From the NCBI GenBank assembly GCA_963677815.1, contig OY782499.1, forward strand, positions 806,001 to 870,000: a stretch of 64,000 bases of DNA. The letters are read 5' to 3'. How positions within the stretch are numbered: position 1 is the first letter of the stretch; each line of letters opens with the position of its first letter. The stretch comes from JAEKNW01 sp963677815. GTDB taxonomy: Bacteria; Cloacimonadota; Cloacimonadia; Cloacimonadales; JAFGVF01. The position numbers and the translations under genes were made by a program. Under the pieces are notes generated by a model that saw only the letters and a list, made by a program, of their open reading frames with translations, did no database searches and was not told the origin of the DNA. Below, one piece after another: positions 62,466 through 64,000 of the stretch.

Positions 62466-63494
62466 ATGATAAAGAAAATTTTAATATTAATAGTAGTAAC
62501 TTCGCTATTTATGGTAATTGGATGCCAGAAGAAAGGGGAAGTAGTTGAAGCAAAAAGTTTAGAAGCAATATATCGTGAAGAGGGTATTCCTGTAAAAGTT
62601 GAAACTGTTTTAGCACAAGATTTTACTCGTTATCAAACTTATTACTCAGAAGTAATGCCAAGTAAAAACACATCAATCTTTGCTAAATATGAAGATAGAA
62701 TTGCTAAGTTAAATGCGACTGCAGGTGATTATGTAAAAAAAGACCAAATCATTGTTGAATTTAATCCCAACAATAGATTCGGAATTAAAGAAACTCAAGC
62801 TAATTATGATATTACTTTAGCAACTTATAACAGAATGTTAGAAGTCTTCAAAAGCGGTGGAATAAGTCAACAAGAGTTAGATACTTATCAAACTCAGCTT
62901 AAAGTTGCAGAAGCTGCTTTAGCTAATGTAAATGATATGTTACAAGTTAAAGCTCCTTATGATGGCTATATAACAGATTTACCTGTTTCTGAAAATGATT
63001 ATATTTTTATGGATACTTCACTATTTACTATCTCAAATTTACAGAGTTTAAAGTCTGTTTTATGGGTTAACGAAGAAGATATCAAATTTGTTAGAGAAGG
63101 TATGTTTGCTTCAGCAAAATGGAATGGAAAGGAAATAACTGGAAGAGTTGTTAAGGTCGCTATGGCTATGGATGCACATAGAAGAGCCTTCAGAGTAGAA
63201 GCTACTTTCGATAATTCAAAAGGATTAATCAAGGCTGGTGTTACTGCAGAGATTAACTTACTTCTTTATAAGAAGGCAGATGTTATAGGTGTTCCAACTG
63301 TTATGATAAGAGATATAGAGAACTCACCTTATTTATGGGTAGTTGAAAATAATAAAGCTGTAAGAAAAAATGTTGTCTTGGGACAAACAGGTAATGATTT
63401 AATTGAAATCTTGAATGGATTAAAGGCTGGAGATGTATTAATTACAGAAGGTTACCATTTAGTTTCTGATGATGATAAAGTAACTATTAAATAG
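62466..63494 (+). CDS. RND efflux periplasmic adaptor (membrane fusion protein)
   Basis: A 342-residue lipoprotein with lipobox VIGC. The barrel-sandwich halves lie near residues 65-95 (KLNATAGDYVKKDQIIVEF) and 160-175 (KAPYDGYITDLPV), with a short helical hairpin between them, then a beta-barrel and membrane-proximal domain. It links the TolC-like channel to the RND pump. The hairpin is short compared with AcrA. AGGAGAGATT precedes the ATG. Confidence 0.93.
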   Translation: MIKKILILIVVTSLFMVIGCQKKGEVVEAKSLEAIYREEGIPVKVETVLAQDFTRYQTYYSEVMPSKNTSIFAKYEDRIAKLNATAGDYVKKDQIIVEFNPNNRFGIKETQANYDITLATYNRMLEVFKSGGISQQELDTYQTQLKVAEAALANVNDMLQVKAPYDGYITDLPVSENDYIFMDTSLFTISNLQSLKSVLWVNEEDIKFVREGMFASAKWNGKEITGRVVKVAMAMDAHRRAFRVEATFDNSKGLIKAGVTAEINLLLYKKADVIGVPTVMIRDIENSPYLWVVENNKAVRKNVVLGQTGNDLIEILNGLKAGDVLITEGYHLVSDDDKVTIK

Positions 63495-63513
63495 TTAAAA
63501 GAGTGGAGAAATA

Positions 63514-64000
63514 ATGTTTTTATCAAAAATGTCAATAAATAGACCAGTAATGACAACAATGTTTATTCTGGTATTCATTCTCTTTGGACTTCTTGCCTTC
63601 ACTAAGATGCCCATAGACCTTTTCCCTTCTGTGAACATTCCTTATGTGCTTGTTACTACAGTATATCCAGGAGCAGGTCCAAGTGAAGTAGAAAGTCAAG
63701 TTACCAATATAATTGAAGATGAAGTCTCTACTATCAGTGGGCTAGATAATGTCCAATCTTATTCTATGGATAATGTTTCTACCATAGTTTTAAAATTTGA
63801 ACTGACAAAAGATCCGAAAGAGGCTAATCAAGAAGTTAAAGATAAAATAAATAAGATTATAAGTCAGTTGCCATCAGATGCAGAACAACCAACAATTGAA
63901 AAGATAGAAATGGATGCTTTTCCAGTTATAGACTTAGTCTTAACATCAAATTCAAACTCTGTTTCTGCTATTGATTTGTTCGATATAGCTGATAATACTC
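63514..64000 (+). CDS. RND efflux transporter, 5' part (cut by window end)
   Basis: The frame from the ATG at 63514 stays open to the last base, giving the first 162 residues. SINRPVMTTMF, a first membrane helix, then PIDLFPSVNIP and TVYPGAGPSEVESQVTNIIE are the standard start of AcrB/MMPL-type hydrophobe/amphiphile RND pumps, which normally run to about 1,000 residues. AGTGGAGAAATA precedes the ATG. It follows the adaptor gene by 19 bases and completes the tripartite pump. Confidence 0.93.
   Translation, partial: MFLSKMSINRPVMTTMFILVFILFGLLAFTKMPIDLFPSVNIPYVLVTTVYPGAGPSEVESQVTNIIEDEVSTISGLDNVQSYSMDNVSTIVLKFELTKDPKEANQEVKDKINKIISQLPSDAEQPTIEKIEMDAFPVIDLVLTSNSNSVSAIDLFDIADNT

Overview
This window comes from an AT-rich, Gram-negative-type bacterium of the FCB superphylum, most likely Candidatus Cloacimonadota. 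That placement is inferred from gene content, not from a marker tree. The supporting genes are a PorV/PorQ-family protein, a secreted protein with a type IX (FlgD-like) C-terminal sorting domain, a gingipain-type C25 protease, LruC, Omp28/DUF6029 and DUF5683-like proteins, a short Bacteroidota-like primary sigma factor, and a pgsB-pgsC-pgsW polyglutamate locus. About 58 protein genes are supported. No rRNA, tRNA, CRISPR array or transposase gene was seen.

Layout. (1) 1-3.2 kb, minus strand: a hybrid histidine kinase and a PP2C-type phosphatase, followed by a 0.9 kb gap holding a candidate small RNA and a MITE. (2) 4.1-7.8 kb: an mrfA-mrfB DNA-repair pair in which the helicase carries an HNH nuclease domain. 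(3) 7.7-8.5 kb: a pile-up of nested mobile repeats. (4) 8.5-12.8 kb, minus strand: a tightly overlapping operon of an RNA methyltransferase, an HD-domain protein, a small membrane protein, a Ppx/GppA phosphatase, a DUF47 (PhoU-like) protein and a PiT phosphate transporter. (5) 13-21.4 kb: thioesterase, LruC lipoprotein, adenosine-specific kinase, thpR, recA, recX, acylphosphatase, LysM-M23 lipoprotein (NlpD-like), sigma-70 factor and phosphate acyltransferase. (6) 21.8-28.1 kb, minus strand: a 2096-residue C25 surface protease. (7) 28.5-35 kb: rmuC with an internal duplication, small cytosolic proteins, M42 peptidase, DUF2207 protein and a lytic transglycosylase. (8) 35.2-40.7 kb: an envelope thiol-redox operon (DsbD, Omp28-like lipoprotein, TlpA, DUF6029 barrel, T9SS cargo). 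(9) 41-46.1 kb: polyglutamate synthesis genes pgsB, pgsC and pgsW followed by two exported proteins (one a predicted outer-membrane barrel) and a very acidic small protein. (10) 46.2-60.4 kb: gpsA, wecA-like, RNase Z-like, envelope lipoproteins, uvrD/pcrA, porV-like, dxr, comEC and a POTRA-less Omp85-type barrel. (11) 60.6-64 kb: a TetR-regulated RND efflux operon cut by the window edge.

The gaps between genes carry at least five families of non-coding palindromic or mobile repeats, called A to E here. Three of them (A, B and D) have one copy each with a clear 8-bp target duplication. They accumulate just after the 3' ends of genes, and one supplies the stop codon of mrfB.

The observations most worth following are the MrfA-HNH fusion beside MrfB, the nested MITE families, the promoter-to-terminator small RNA at 3.4-3.5 kb, and the outer-membrane extension of the polyglutamate locus. 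The DsbD-to-surface redox operon is also of interest.
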